This document shows, piece by piece, positions 12,733 to 23,524 of a stretch of 64,000 nucleotides of DNA; the first letter of the stretch is position 1; each line of letters starts with the position of its first letter. A program made the translations under genes and the position numbers. The stretch covers positions 29,506,501-29,570,500 of the forward strand of contig JBANSL010000001.1 of assembly GCA_037127255.1 (NCBI GenBank), written 5' to 3'. The stretch comes from Persicaria tinctoria. Its lineage: Eukaryota; Streptophyta; Magnoliopsida; Caryophyllales; Polygonaceae. The notes beneath the pieces were generated by a model. That model saw only the letters and a list, made by a program, of their open reading frames with translations. It was not told where the DNA came from and did no database searches.

Positions 12733-13300
12733 ATACACTTGTTTATGTGTTACATTTTAACATTCATGTAGTTTAAGTATGCCTCTTTATATGGCATTGA
12801 GTGTGCATATTTCCGATGATTGACCCCGATTTATTTCTTGTTTTTAGATTCAGGTACCCGTTACCCGATATGACTTACTTATGTGGATGGTTGTCGGGAC
12901 AAACCTTTTGGACGATTAGAGTGAGGGAGGCGCTTGAAATTCGTACTCTTTTGCTTATACGTTTTATCGTTTTGACCCGGCGCGGCCGTGTCGTTTTGTT
13001 GTATTTATGATTTCCGCTTTTATTTCTGTTCGAAATGTTTTCGCGATAGTCAAGGACAGGTAAAGCCTCCAATGGGCTTACGATCTTTTCGGGGTTCGCA
13101 ATCCCCATCTTTTGACAACTAAATCTTCCGCATAAATGAACCTAATAATAACTCGTACTCGGTCGTAAGATCCAAAGCTCATGGGAGAAGATCAAATTTC
13201 TCCTATAACGTTCCCCGATAACCTAGTATTCCGAACCTTATTTACCTTCTAAGTAGGTTTATGGAGGTTAATTCGGGTACGTAAATTTCGGGTCGTTACA
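10981..13300 (+). repeat. 5' LTR of Tekay/Del-type element
   Basis: This LTR is 2,320 bp. It contains a 28-base poly-C run (11332-11359) and 35 AT dinucleotides (12661-12730). The latter has shrunk to about five in the 3' LTR (20133-20141). The GTAAGTCC-CTT-GGACTTAC hairpin is at 12304-12322. The repeated I/Y ORFs over the AT tract are artefacts. Confidence 0.93.
12661..12730. repeat. (AT)35 microsatellite in LTR
   Basis: Seventy uninterrupted bases of alternating A and T lie within the 5' LTR. The matching site in the 3' LTR has about ten bases, so the two sister LTRs differ strongly in repeat number here. Confidence 0.97.
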
Positions 13301-13304
13301 AAGT

Positions 13305-13317
13305 TGGTATCACAGCC
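13305..13317 (+). promoter_or_regulatory. Primer-binding site (tRNA-Met type, one mismatch)
   Basis: TGGTATCACAGCC begins a few bases after the LTR end. It differs from the canonical TGGTATCAGAGC at one base. Confidence 0.85.
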
Positions 13318-13805
13318 AAGGTTGTTCGACCTGAGTACGCACGAGTTAAAAATTAATTTTCAAAACCCACCCACCGTTTTGGAAATTTTCAAGGATTTCG
13401 AAGTGTTTAAAGGGCAAAGATGAAAACCCTTTGGAAAATGAAAATGGTTAGGATCTTTATAGACGAGAGATAGGATCGACGGGTAGAGACAAGGCGATAA
13501 GCATCCTTAGAGATGTAGATGGGTTCGGGTAGACTGCCTAGCTTTTCCTTACAGACAGGCTTGGAAGACTCCAAGGGAGCAACCATGGTGGTTGTAGAAG
13601 GATAGGATTTAGAGGCGGGCTCGCCAATCTATCCCTCGAAGGATAGCTATCTAGTTAGCTTCCGTGCGATATAAAACTGTGCTTGCGGGCCATCCCCTTG
13701 AAGAGATGTAATTATGTGAGATGAATGTGCCTGAGGGCCGTCTTCATTGAAGAAGACGTTTTATTTAGTTGTATATTGAGTACAGTTAAATGTCCAGTTG
13801 TTAGC

Positions 13806-14624
13806 ATGGTCGACACCCAAATTATTAGAGGACGCGGGAGACCACGTGGCCGAGGTCGTGGCCGCATTCCCGAGACAGAGACTGAGACTGAGACCGATGC
13901 TGAGGTCGAGATCCCCGGATAGCACGATGGCGAGGCTGATAGGCAGCAGCAGGGATCAACGATAGATAGGGCATTATTCGCGTTGCTAGAGCGAGAGAGA
14001 TCGGCTGGCGTCACCCACTGGGTGAAGAGAATATCACAGAGTAGCCCGCCTATCTTTGAGGCCGGGCCCGAAGAGGATATCGAGCAGTTCTTCAGAGGAC
14101 TCGAGGGAGTTTTCAGCTTGATTGGAGTACCCGATGGGGAGAGACAGAGGCTTGCGGCTGGGGAGCTTCGAGGAGATGCTTATGACATATGGCTTGTCTA
14201 CTGTGATGATCGTATTGCATGGACCTACGAGGAGTTCAGGAAGTTGATGTTGAGAGAGTACTATCCATCTGGGACACAAGCAGCACGAGAGGTTGCGTTC
14301 TTCAGCACCCGCTATGACCCACGGCTATCTATCTCCGAGATCGTCTGCCAGTTCAAGAAGGAGCTCGTCTATTGTGGAAAGGTCTGTAACACCGACGAGA
14401 TGCACATCCGCATGCTTTCTATGAGGCTTCCGCCAGACGTTCTTCTAATCTCTACCAGCATAGAGGGAATGACATATGACAAATTTCTAGAGATGATCCT
14501 CCGCTATGACCAGCAGCTACGTCTGACGGCTGCCACGTCTTCAGCTTTCCGCACTCCATCTGGCGGAAAGAGGCCACGACCCATGGAGCCCAGATCAGCG
14601 ACGTTCGAGCGGCGAGACTTCTAG
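13806..14624 (+). pseudogene. gag: gag of Tekay/Del-type element (capsid only, one in-frame TAG)
   Basis: One frame runs from ATG 13806 to the TAG ending at 14624, broken only by TAG at 13920-13922. The start has a basic RGRGRPRGRGRGR tract, then a T/E-rich stretch. The body matches the retrotransposon gag capsid domain, with motifs such as PPIFEAGPEEDIEQFFRGLE, YDIWLVYCDD, EEFRKLMLREYYPSG and FLEMILRYDQQLR. The protein would form the virus-like particle shell. It stops just after the capsid. The CCHC zinc knuckle expected downstream is absent, and within 40 bases the sequence is already in the region preceding RT, so nucleocapsid and protease have been lost. Confidence 0.9.
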
Positions 14625-14629
14625 ACCGG

Positions 14630-16042
14630 GGATGCACGAGCTACTGGTGTTACGCTTTAGAGGTGGATCGCGAGCGACCCAGCCTGACAGATGTCCCCAT
14701 TGTTAGTGAGTTTGCTGACGTTTTCCCAGACGAGCTACCAGGACTTCCACCACAGCGAGATGTTGATTTCGCTATATAGTTGGAGTCGGGCACCATGCCG
14801 ATTTCGAGGGTCCCGTACAGGAAGACGCCGACAGAGATGGTCGAGCTGAAGGCACAGTTGGAGGAGCTAGCCGGGATGGGCTACATCAGGCCGAGTGCTT
14901 CGCCATGGGTAGCACCAGTGTTGTTCGCGAAGAAGAAGGATGGGTCGTTGAGGCTATGCATAGATTACAGAGAGTTGAACCGGGCTACGGTGAAAAACCA
15001 TTACCCGTTGCCGAGAATAGACGACTTGATGGATCAGCTACATGGAGCTGTCGTCTTCTTGAAGATAGATTTACGTTCGGGTTATCACCAGCTGAGGGTG
15101 AAGGCAGAGGACATCCCGAAGACGGCCTTCAGGACTAGATACGGACACTACGAGTTTGTGGTTATGCCGTTCGGGCTAACCAACGCGCCAGCCGCTTTCA
15201 TAGAGGTGATGAACAGGGTGTTCATCGATTTTCTTGACAGATTCGTGGTTGTATTTATCGACGACATCTTGATCTACTCGAGGAGCAGAGAGGAGCATGC
15301 CGAGCACCTGAGGATTGTGTTGAGGATTCTGCAGAAGCATAAACTATTCGGTAAGTTTAGCAAGTGTGAGTTCTGGCTCTCTGAGGTGATGTTTCTTGGT
15401 CATGTTATATCCGCAACAGGGATATTAGTGGATGCATCGAAGGTTGATGTTATCGTTGCTTGGGAGGTCCCCAACAACGTCAGAGACATCAGGTCTTTTC
15501 TAGGTTTGGCTAACTATTACCGAGGATTCGTCGAGGGCTTATCCAGCATAGCTAGGCCGATGACACAGCCGACGAAGAAGGGAGTACCTTTCGAGTGGAG
15601 CCCAGGGTGCCAAGCCAGTTTTGATCTGCTGAAGCAGAAGTTGACATTTGCGCCAGTGTTAGCACTAACAGAGGGGACGGATGACTTCGTGGTCTACACG
15701 GATGCTTCGAGTTCAGGTTTAGGTTGTGTGCTACAGCAGAGGGATCGGGTCATCGCTTACGCTTCACACCAGATGAAGCCAGGGGAGGAGTCATACCCCA
15801 CTCACGATCTTGAGCTAGCCGCAATGGTACATGCGCTCAAGATCTGGAGGCACTATTTGTACGGCACGTCAGTGAGGATCATGACCGATCACAAAAATCT
15901 GAAGTACATTTTTACGCAGAAGGAGCTGAATATGCAATAGAGGAGGTGGATGGAGTTGTTCAAGGACTACGAGTTGGAGATTGAGTATCACCCGGGGAAG
16001 GCCAATGTGGTGGCCGACACCTTGAGTCGGAAGACTCGTTAG
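14630..16042 (+). pseudogene. pol: Reverse transcriptase and RNase H of Tekay/Del-type element
   Basis: The frame enters with the conserved linker VPIVSEFADVFPDELPGLPP (about 14690). It continues through RT motifs [40 protein letters not shown] and the catalytic FIDDILIYS. RNase H follows with [30 protein letters not shown] and [14 protein letters not shown]. In-frame TAGs occur at 14777, 15938 and 16040. The 386-codon open stretch 14780-15940 keeps the RT aspartates. The element's own protease is missing upstream. The call is secure at family level. The gene cannot make a full pol product. Confidence 0.95.
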
Positions 16043-17594
16043 GAGATTGTTTTGTCTAGATTGACGGCTCGACCCGAGTTGTAGCAGAATCTGATCAGTT
16101 GTGGGATAGAGGTCTGGTCACAGCGAGAGACTCGACAGCTGAGTTTCCTGGAAGTTCAGTCAGAGTTGATGCATGAGATCCGACGGGCGCAGGCAGAGTG
16201 TCCGCGGATTACCGATATCCGACAGCGCATGGCCTAGGGCCACTGTAGGTCTTTTACCGTCCGAGATGATGGGATGCTGATGTTGCAGGGACGAGTTGTT
16301 GTGCCTGATGTGAACAACCTGAATCAGAAGATCATGATAGAGGCATATTCCACTCCTTATTCGGTCCATCCAGGATCGAATAAGATGTACCAGGACTTGT
16401 GGAGGACGTTCTGGTGGCGCAGGATGAAGACTGACGTCGCTTTGTTTGTAGCGCGATGTCAGGTCTCCCAATAGGTGCGGATAGAGCACCAGAAGCCCGG
16501 AGGGATGAAACAATCACTTCCCGACCCTGTGTGGAAGTAGACGGATATCACGATGGACTTCATGACAGGATTGAGGAGAGATGTACGAGGCTTTGATTCA
16601 ATTTGGGTGGTGGTCGACAGGTTGACCAAGACCGCCCATTTCATTCCGATCCAAGAGACATGGCTTGTGTCTGATTTAGTCCGAGCTTTTATACATCATA
16701 TAGTGAGGTTGCATGGGGTTCCCGAGAGGATAGTATCTGATAGAGATGGCCGCTTCACTTCGAGATTCTAGAGGCATGTGCACGAGGTTCTGGGGAGCAA
16801 AGTTGCATTTCAGCACGGCCTATCACCCGCAGACGGACGGGCAGAGCGAGAGGACGATTCAGACGATGGAGGATATGCTGAGGGCTTGTGTTTTGGAGTG
16901 GGGGAACCTTTGGGTTTGGCATCTTCCCCTAGTAGAGTTCTCATACAACAACAGCTATCATTCATCGATCGGGATGGCTCCTTTTGAGGCGTTGTACGGG
17001 AGGCGATGCAAGTCGCCTATCTGTTGGGATGAGCGTGTAGACCGAGTGGGGACACTACCACAGTACGTGGAGGAGGCGACAGATCAGGTCCGACGGATCC
17101 GAGAGCATCTGAGGGTTGCGCATGACTGACAGAAGAAGTATGTTGATAGGCGCAGGACTGAGTTGGCCTTTGAGGTTGGAGTTCATATTAGGTTGCGTGT
17201 GTCACCGACGAGAGGGATCCGACGATTCAGGATGAAGGGCAAACTGAGCCCTAGATATGTGGGCCCCTTTAAGATCCTCCAGCGAGTAAGAGAGGTTGCT
17301 TACAGAGTTGCTTTACCGCCCCGTTTGGCTGGTATACACGATGTCTTCCACGTGTCACAACTGAGGAAGTACGAGCCAGATCCGAGTCACAGATTGGACT
17401 CCGGATTAGAGATAGCACCTGACCATACCTTCGTGGAGCATCCGATTGCTGTTCTTGACCGCCGGGTCAAGAAGCTGGGGCGCAAAGAGGTACCGTTGGC
17501 ACTTATACAGTGGGCTAGGAGGAGCCCCGAGGAGGCTAGTTGGGAGACAGAGGAGAGTACGTATACGGGAGAGCTATGGAGATGTATTAGATAA
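16043..17594 (+). pseudogene. pol: Integrase with chromodomain-like C-terminus of Tekay/Del-type element
   Basis: The continuation of pol shows the zinc-binding region ending FVARCQVSQ, then the core with MDFMTGLRRD, VVVDRLTKTAHFIP, VSDRDGRFTSRF and STAYHPQTDGQSERTIQ (a D,D,E arrangement). TAGs lie at 16082, 16235, 16472, 16538 and 16769. A one-base frameshift around 16790-16802 moves the reading from the RT frame to the next one, and a TGA is at 17127. The C-terminal 143 codons (17163-17594) contain GKLSPRYVGPFKILQRV and IHDVFHVSQLRKYEPDPSH. They end in a chromodomain-like LDRRVKKLGRKEVPLALIQW followed by EEASWETEE, as in Tekay/Del integrases. Confidence 0.92.
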
Positions 17595-18518
17595 GTTGCT
17601 AGCTTCGTATCTACAACCACGAGCAGATATAGTTTTGACTGTGTGAGTGGCCGGTGAGTACCTGGGAGGGGGACCCTTAGCCGTACTTTGTGTGATTGGG
17701 TGTTTACCTCTGTGATTGAGGGCGCATTTTCTGTGATTGATATCCGTGGTGGGGCCCATGAGCGGTCCTACATGATGTGATTATCATTGATGCGTGATAC
17801 TTTATGATATATGACTGATATGATATCGTTATGATTATGTGATTGTTGTGAGTATGGTTGATAAATGATGGTATGCTGGAATGTTGAACCTAGGAAAATG
17901 AATAAAGCTTAGCCTTAGAGGTGGATGTTAATCCACCATCTGTTTTGATTGAGTCGTAATGAGATCATATGTTTGATCCTTCGAGGTGGATTTTTGATCC
18001 ACCCTCCCGTTGGGAGAATAGAATGTCGGGAATCGGGTTTGAACCTTAGAGGTGGATGACCACCTCCTGAGAGAGAAAGTCGAGCGGAGTCGAGAGGAGT
18101 CTAGGCCAAGTCGTGTCGGGACGCCAACACCTTTTAATTGGAAAAGATTCGAAAATGATTGAGTTTAAGCTTCCATGATCCGGGTAAGCTCATTGTGCTT
18201 CGCGAAGTGGATACGGACTTTTCGCGACGACCATCGTGGAATTTTCGTTAAGACCTAGCGGTAGTGTGATGATTCTCTCGAGTTGTAAAACTTTCGGGGG
18301 TTGAGGCGAGATGTGACGGGGGCGCCCGTTCACATGCTCGACGACGCCGTTCGAGACTATTACGATCGCGACAAAAACATCATGAGATTCCTGGACGACG
18401 CATCCGAGATGATCGCGTGCCTTTCGTTCCGATCCAAGGACTCAAAGTTTAACACCTTCTCCACCGGTTTGAATATTTTTGGTCTCGGGGACGAGACTTG
18501 TTTTTAGAGGTGGATGAT
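17595..18518 (+). other. 3' untranslated region of Tekay/Del-type element with repeated PPT-like hairpins
   Basis: No conserved ORF is seen. Three purine-rich blocks resembling the true PPT are each followed by their own complement: 17920-17937 (GGTGGAT/ATCCACC), 17985-18003 (same arms) and 18049-18066 (GAGGTGG/CCACCTC). The functional PPT (agaggtggatga) ends at 18518. A GC-rich 68-codon ORF at 18301-18507 is acidic and not recognised. Confidence 0.7.
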
Positions 18519-20711
18519 TGTAAAGACTGAAAATTTTAATTATGATTAATTAAGATTTAATTAATTTCCAAGAGATAATTCGATCAATTTTCCTTCTTTT
18601 GACGATTTTGAAACCCCAGAAAAATTTAAATTTTTTGGATGGCATATTTTATATGGAAAGAGGATTACAATTCCGATCTAATGGAATTCATATGATAATT
18701 TTCCGAGAAATATAGGTGAGGCAAGGGCCTTGTCATCCATTTATTTCAATAACTTTCATAACTTGTCGCGACTTCATGAGCCACCATTTTTTTCATTAAA
18801 GAATAACCCATTTCAACCCCATTTTGACGATCTTCATGAGCCACCATTTTTTTCATTAAAGAATAAACCCCCCCCCCCCCCCCCCCCCCCCCTCCATGGA
18901 TTGACACCTTTGAATGACCAAGTCCTATTCCATTCACTATGCTACCTAAAACACACCAACACCTTGACCACTCTTGCCCACCCTTTTGGCTCCATAAAGA
19001 ATCCCAATTGGCTGCCATTCTCAGCCATCTACACCACCGAAATCGGAGAGAGAAGAGAGAAAGAAAGAAAAAGAAAAAGAAAGAAAAGAGGGAAGCCATT
19101 GTTGGCCTAGCAACACCTCAACTTCAAACCACCATAACTCCCTCCTCACTCAAGCTTTTTGGCTGATTCTTGAAGCCAAATATCCACAAAAGAGAGGCCT
19201 TCCCAACCATAGTTCTTGCACAAAAACCCAGACCAGTAAAGCTAGCCGTTGAGCCCCATTTCCGAGCCAGCAGTGCCGAGCCCTTTGTGTTCTTGAAATC
19301 TTAATATGATCTTCATGGAAATGTTATCTACCTTCCCTTCAAAACTTAGGGCGATGCAACAGTTGGATGAAGAGTTATTATCATTTTAGTAACCAGTGGT
19401 TATAGTGACTCGGTTAGAAAACTTGGTTAAGGGAATGCTAAGAATATGGTTAAATATATGATGGCATAACCGAAACTTAGAGCATATAAAATACAGAAAT
19501 GAAGTATACCCATAACTTGGCTTATGATCCGATAAGAAGAAAATCGATTATGTGATAATACGATATAGATTATAACTGGTTAAGTCCGGATCACTTAACC
19601 AAAGTGTGTAATCTATAGAATCGTGAACCTCATGTGGATGAATGTTGATTATTAGGTTGGGTACCATGCATTAGAATACCACCTAATGAAAACTTAATGA
19701 AATTAATAGGCTCTTGTTGATTGGATCCTTGGTTGTGCACTTTATTGGTTGCTTATTCTCCGGACTCCAGGTAAGTCCCCTGGACTTACTCATGATTGAT
19801 TTATGTGATACTCTTTGTCTTATCAAGTGTCTTCGTGCAACACGCAACCTAGTAACATGTTTAGGAATATAAACCGGTAATATGATGTAGGATGAACTTA
19901 GTAAATTCAACAATTCATATGTATGCTATATGTCTATGGTAGGACGGCCGTCAAAATCTGATAAATGACTTATACTCGATGGAACATGACTGAAATGATG
20001 AAAGACTTATGATGAGAAAGAATGAGTATGTTTGAGAAGGATGAGTATGTTTGAGAAGGATGAGTACGTTTGAGAAGATATTATGATATGATGATGATGA
20101 TGATACGGGCCCTTTTGTGTTTCTTTCGCATTTATATATATCTATACACTTGCTTATGTGTTACATTTTAACATTCATGTAGTTTAAGTATGCCTATTTA
20201 TATGGCATTGAGTGTGCATATTTCCGATGATTGACCCCGATTTATTTCTTGTTTTTAGATTTAGGTACCCCTTACCCGATATGACTTACTTATGTGGATG
20301 TTTGTCGGGACAGACCTTTTGGACGATTAGAGTGAGGGAGGCGCTTGACATTCGTACTCTTTTGCTTATACGTTTTATCGTTTTGACCCGGCGCGGCTGT
20401 GGCGTTTTGTTGTATTTATGATTTCTGCTTTCATTTCTGTTCGAAACGTTTTCGCGATAGTCTAGGACAGGTAAAGCCTCCAACGGGCTTACGATCTTTT
20501 CGGGGTTCGCAATCCCCATCTTTTGACAACTAAATCTTCCGCATAATTGAACCTAATAATAACTCGTACTCGGTCGTAAGATCCAAAGCTCACGGGAGAA
20601 GATGAAACTTCTCCTATAACGTTCCTCGATAACCTAGTATTCCGAACCTTATTTACCTTCTAAGTAGGTTTATGGAGGTTAATTCGAGTACTTAAATTTC
20701 GGGTCGTTACA
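18519..20711 (+). repeat. 3' LTR of Tekay/Del-type element
   Basis: This LTR is 2,193 bp. Compared with the 5' LTR it has a 60-bp tandem duplication (18772-18831 and 18832-18891, both beginning cttcatgagccaccat), a 25-base poly-C run (18868-18892) and a collapsed AT tract. Confidence 0.93.
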
Positions 20712-20716
20712 GTCCT
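20712..20716. repeat. Target-site duplication (gtcct), right copy
   Basis: This pairs with 10976-10980. Removing the element restores a continuous gaggacaagc-type sequence on the minus strand (tgcttgtcctcaagca on plus). Confidence 0.95.
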
Positions 20717-20812
20717 CAAGCAATGATAGAATGAACATGAATCAATGCATCCCACAGGAAATTCCTTCAAGTTTCCTATGAATGCCCTTGTCCCGACCTA
20801 ATATAGTTACTA

Positions 20813-21916
20813 GTCCAATCAGTCCTAGAAACCCTTATCAATCGAACAATCCCTAAAGAAGAATTTAACCCCATTAATAGCTTTAAGTTCATAGATTAGC
20901 CAAGGTATTTGCAGTCCCTAAAGAGGGATTTAACAACACATTCAACTTCCTACTCATTCAATTAGTTCAATCAGCCCTAAAGAAATAAGTTTGCCACTTA
21001 GGTAAAGGTTCGCAATCAGGAATCTACAAAACCTTAGCAATTGAATTGATTTTAACTAGTTGCGCGGGCTAGATAGAATAAAAAAATAGACAATCAAGCA
21101 CAAAGAAGTTGAAGCATTCAAATATAGGAAACAAGGAACGAGAATCAGAAACTCACAATCAATCCGAATAAAGCTTCAAATTGCAGGTAGAATAGATGAG
21201 TTTAGTTTCTCATAGAAGACATTGCTCAAAATCTCTAAAGTGTCTAATGGAAAAAAGAATAGAATAGAAGTTATAAAAATAACATAAAACTTGGCCTTTT
21301 AAAACATCCTAAGTCGGCCACAAAATAAACAAATAGGTTCTAGGGTTTTCATTAATCAAAAAGCAGCGCATAATCGCTGACGGCAAATGCGGCGGCCGCA
21401 GCATCAGCATTTCCTCCCAGCCCTGCTGCATCGGCCCTGGCGGCGGCCGCTGCACACCATGCGGTGGCCGCTGCATCGGTCTTTCCCGGAAAATCCGTCT
21501 CGAATTTGCTCTTCTTCTCAACAGGAAAGTTCTAGCTCTCTGAAAGATCTTTCGAACGCATGGTCATATTAGTCAATCAGACAATTGAGGCCTCCAGAAA
21601 GTGCAAAACAAGTTCAGCATGTCTGGCGACAACTTCTGCAGACTTGTTCTTCATTTAGCCTCGCTTCTTCTTCTCAGGACCTCTTGAGATCTTCATGTAA
21701 GCGTCTTCGATCAACTAGACATTCTCATCCAATGCGTTATCAACTCATGTCTCCTCCTTGGATCCATCATTACCTGAAATAATCAATAAAAGCGTGTAGA
21801 TTCCGACTCCGACAACATAGAGAACTAATATGCAAATCGTGCTTAATCCATGAATGAAATGCATCTTAACTAAGCTAAATGCAACCTATTATGCCTACCT
21901 AAATGCATGCTATCAA
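20813..21916 (-). repeat. Minus-oriented LTR-like repeat, copy B
   Basis: This is the second copy of the repeat at 9859-10949, reading TGATAGCATGC inwards from 21916 on the minus strand. Once the Tekay element is removed, only about 130 bp separates the two copies. The internal region of the parent element is therefore almost wholly deleted, or the repeats form an unusually short non-coding element. The 20717-20812 stretch between them is either the LTR end or a remnant of the interior. Confidence 0.65.
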
Positions 21917-22381
21917 ATTATCCTGGCAAATTTAGGATTTAGGAATAGCATAGTATTCATGATAAACGGTGGCGGTGGGATTTCTGGTGGAGAGAGCTCT
22001 CTTGAAGCCATCTCAAAACTTGGCATTTTGTCTTAGTAATTTCGTTTGTATCTTACCTAAAGATCTCATTTATACTACTCTACATTGAAGGGATATGGAC
22101 GCTTATCGGCCAGAGTTATCTTTGAATAATCATGAAGCAGGGAGGTGCGTGTCATCAACCTGTTTTTCGTGCAGCTCGGTGTATGAGGTTTACTTGTTTC
22201 CTTACTTGGCGTGTGGCATGTGGTCGTATCTATCATGTGTTTGTTGTTGTGTTGGTTGATATTTATTGACCTCGTGGTGGACTTGGGAGGTCTGTGGTGC
22301 CCTCCGTTGCTTTATCCTTGTAGAGATTAATATCAAAAAGGTAGGGAGCTCGAGATTGTTATTGCAGTTTGACTCGAGGTA
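21917..22381. other. Intergenic sequence upstream of B3 copy 1
   Basis: This is the first non-repeat sequence after the left TE block. No ORF, TE motif or clear promoter element was recognised. Confidence 0.5.
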
Positions 22382-22827
22382 ATGATGCCTATGACGCTAG
22401 TTGATATTCCAGGTGTAACTATTCCTCGCGTGCGGGGTTTTACACGAGATATTGTAGTGGAAGGGCATTTATATAGGCTGGTAAGTTGTGTTTTGTGTAA
22501 TTCTTCTCTTGACAAGATATTTGAACTTTTCTAACGTGTTTGTTGTTATAGCCTCTACCATCTGTGTACCATGACTATGGTTATGATGCACTTGGCTTTG
22601 TGCACTTATGAACGCGAGCTGATGAGGAGTTTGTGGTGAGGGTATAGGCGTTAGGGTCTAACAACTACTGGTTTACTAGCGGGTGGCCTAAGTTTGTTGT
22701 TTCCAACGAACTTCGCATCGGGACACGCTTGATCTTTGAGTATGACGGGAACTCCTGTTTCGATGTTGTTGCCATAGATCACGGGCCTGACCAAAATGGT
22801 GATGTGTATTTTACGGTTCGGTGTTGA
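22382..22827 (+). pseudogene. B3-domain (REM-like) transcription factor, copy 1, two internal stops
   Basis: Exon 1 is 22382-22480 from ATG and ends at a GT donor (gtaagt). The intron ends ...gttatag at 22551. Exon 2 runs 22552-22827. Exon 2 encodes the second half of a plant B3 DNA-binding domain: EEFVVRV, then NNYWFTSGWPKFVVSNELRI, then GTRLIFEYDGNSCFDVVAID. The GW..F...N.L..G..L.FEY pattern is the B3 C-terminal signature. Two stops in exon 2 break it: TGA at 22609-22611 and TAG at 22645-22647. B3 REM proteins are plant nuclear transcription factors. This copy shares its two-exon layout with copies 3 and 4. Family call good; subfamily inferred. Confidence 0.82.
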
Positions 22828-22989
22828 ACTTTTCGTCTTTGCGACCTTTTGAGCGGTTACATCATTACTTTTTTTGGATGGTTTTGTGTGGTGTATATAG
22901 TTAATAAACCAATATATCGTCGTGGTGCCAATTGTTTGAGCTTTTTGCGAATAGTGGATGAACAGAGTTGTAGTGCTTTAGCTATCGAC

Positions 22990-23400
22990 TCTTGTGGAAA
23001 CCAATCTTTAGTGTGTTGATCGCGGAGAGGATACTTTCTTATTAACCTCTAATGTCTTTTGACGCAGGGAAGACTAAGTAATATATATGTCCGTGATGGA
23101 GATACCTACTTAACAATCTCCAGCGTCTTTGAACGCAGGGGAGGTTGTTCAAAGAACTAAGTAGTCTTCAGCGCGACGCTCGCGATGGAAGGACGTTCAT
23201 CTCCAGGACGCTGGGGAGATTAAATTAAAACCCAACTAATCTCCAGTCGTAACGCTCGCGATGGAGAGACGTCCATCCCCATCGTCCTTGGACGCTGGGG
23301 AGATTAAATTAGAAACCAAGTAATTTGCAGTCGTAACGCCGGTGATAGAGAGACATTGCTTTATTAATCTCCAACGTCTTTGGACGTAGGGACTTATTGC
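22990..23400. repeat. Degenerate tandem repeat between convergent B3 copies
   Basis: About four to five degenerate units of roughly 80-100 bp are present. Each contains 'aatctccagcgt' or 'aatctccagtcgtaacgc', 'cgatggagagacg' and 'ggacgctggggagattaaatta'. The clearest pair spans about 23160-23320. The array lies in the space between the 3' ends of B3 copy 1 (plus) and copy 2 (minus). Confidence 0.7.
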
Positions 23401-23524
23401 TCTAAATTTTTTAAACAAAGAGGAACGACAATATGAATCCAAGGAAACGGGTCTTTATTGATAGTTCGAGTTTCATTGAAAATTTTAACAGAAAGAACAT
23501 TGCTCACCGCTCGGTTCCTGGGAT

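Larger units (their letters stand above)
10981..20711 (+). mobile_element. Tekay/Del-type Ty3/gypsy retrotransposon (defective)
   Basis: The element is 9,731 bp with LTRs of 2,320 and 2,193 bp, each opening TGTAAAGAC and closing GTCGTTACA. It is flanked by the 5-bp TSD gtcct, has a Met-type PBS at 13305, and codes in the order gag, RT, RNase H, integrase, chromodomain-like tail. Order and motifs fit the Tekay/Del chromovirus lineage. It is dead: the zinc knuckle and protease are missing between gag and RT, there is one frameshift in integrase, and roughly ten in-frame stops, nearly all TAG. Confidence 0.93.

Noticed and set aside
12541..12776. ORFs with long YIYIYI runs on both strands
   Set aside because: They are translations of the (AT)35 microsatellite.
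14630..17594. Endogenous pararetrovirus (caulimovirid) origin of RT
   Set aside because: Integrase with D,D,E motifs, LTRs and TSD are present and no movement-protein sequence is seen, so it is a gypsy retrotransposon.
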